From the NCBI RefSeq assembly GCF_015209965.1, contig NZ_MU158689.1, positions 2,222,783 to 2,286,782 of the forward strand: 64,000 nucleotides of DNA. Direction: 5' to 3'. The position numbers were made by a program, and so were the translations under genes. Of this stretch, positions 63,727 to 64,000 are shown one piece after another. Within the stretch, counting starts at the first letter, position 1, and every line of letters begins with the position of its first letter. A model generated the notes under the pieces. It had not been told where the DNA came from and searched no databases. It worked only from the letters and a program-made list of their open reading frames with translations. The stretch is from Sphingobacterium pedocola. Lineage in GTDB: Bacteria > Bacteroidota > Bacteroidia > Sphingobacteriales > Sphingobacteriaceae.

Positions 63727-63952
63727 AATGTTAGATTTATTAGTTTTTCACTATACGAATATAGAAAAAAAGATCTGCAAAGCTAATATTTTTAGCAAAA
63801 AAAAGAAACATAATTAAATACGATTCCTTCCTAAAAAAGGAGTAACTCATAGAGGTATTTATGATAACCGTAGATTCGAAAGGTATAGATTTGATATGTT
63901 CACCAAAACTGATAACTTTAATAAAACAGAAGCCTGAAAATCACGATAGATG

Positions 63953-64000
63953 ATGCATAAGTTACATATCAATTTAGCCACCCTCTTTACACTTTGTGTA
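63953..64000 (+). CDS. Possible gene start running off the window
   Basis: The ATG at 63953 opens MHKLHINLATLFTLCV at the very end of the window, which could be the start of a signal peptide. The 220 bp before it are AT-rich and gene-free, with a TAGCTTTG box at 63778-63785 on the minus strand that fits the promoter of the nuclease gene. The call is weak because only 16 codons are visible. Confidence 0.3.
   Translation, partial: MHKLHINLATLFTLCV

Noticed and set aside
1..64000. CRISPR arrays, tRNA or rRNA genes
   Set aside because: No regularly spaced repeats with unique spacers and no tRNA or rRNA sequence were seen on reading; a dedicated scan was not possible.

Overview
The window looks like chromosome of a Bacteroidota bacterium, most likely a member of the Sphingobacteriaceae. 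The evidence is a FecI/FecR pair, a SusC/SusD/TlpA cluster, TonB receptors with a carboxypeptidase-like N-terminal domain, many lipoproteins, and promoters of the TAnnTTTG type rather than the E. coli type. All names come from reading the sequence; no database search was run.

Left part (1-9.6 kb): an ECF sigma/anti-sigma pair, an alpha/beta hydrolase, and an iron or siderophore uptake locus. That locus has two small membrane proteins and a PepSY membrane protein in one operon, an AraC-type regulator, and divergently a TonB receptor followed by a DUF4374 lipoprotein. From 9.9 to 14.1 kb there are small envelope and housekeeping-accessory genes. From 14.5 to 19.7 kb lie three tandem paralogous IPT/TIG surface lipoproteins, bracketed by 126-bp direct repeats that come from the 3' end of a small lysis-like gene. 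A minus-strand module follows (19.7-21.8 kb: 253-aa protein, DUF5675 protein, two small membrane-active proteins). Next come a LytTR regulator, a Crp-like regulator, and a SusC/SusD/TlpA locus with an opposing Cys-containing mini-protein.

Centre (31.5-52.6 kb): an AT-rich defence island. On the plus strand there is an XRE regulator with two upstream palindromic operators and a two-helix potassium-channel-like protein. These are followed by a DRT3 system: two reverse transcriptases (Drt3a, Drt3b) and a downstream candidate ncRNA carrying an ACACACACA tract and ending in a strong terminator. Next are a frameshifted DnaQ-like exonuclease, an ApeA-like HEPN protein and a KAP NTPase. An IS21-family element with a frameshifted istA interrupts the gene after KAP. 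Converging on it from the minus strand is an OLD/TOPRIM ATPase-nuclease plus UvrD-like helicase (Gabija-like), a gene broken by one amber codon and one frameshift, and a CHAT (caspase-like) protease.

Right part (52.6-64 kb): a patchwork accessory region. A repeat of about 250-380 bp ending in a strong hairpin terminator occurs three times, plus a half copy, between cargo genes. The cargo includes a GNAT acetyltransferase flanked by attC-like half sites as in an integron cassette, a Schlafen/AlbA_2 protein, an AbiEi-type antitoxin with a deleted AbiEii toxin, a cluster of small lipoproteins ending with a TetR regulator, and an Rpn-family nuclease. The best candidate for a little-described system is the channel-DRT3-ncRNA operon; the OLD-UvrD-X-CHAT operon is second.
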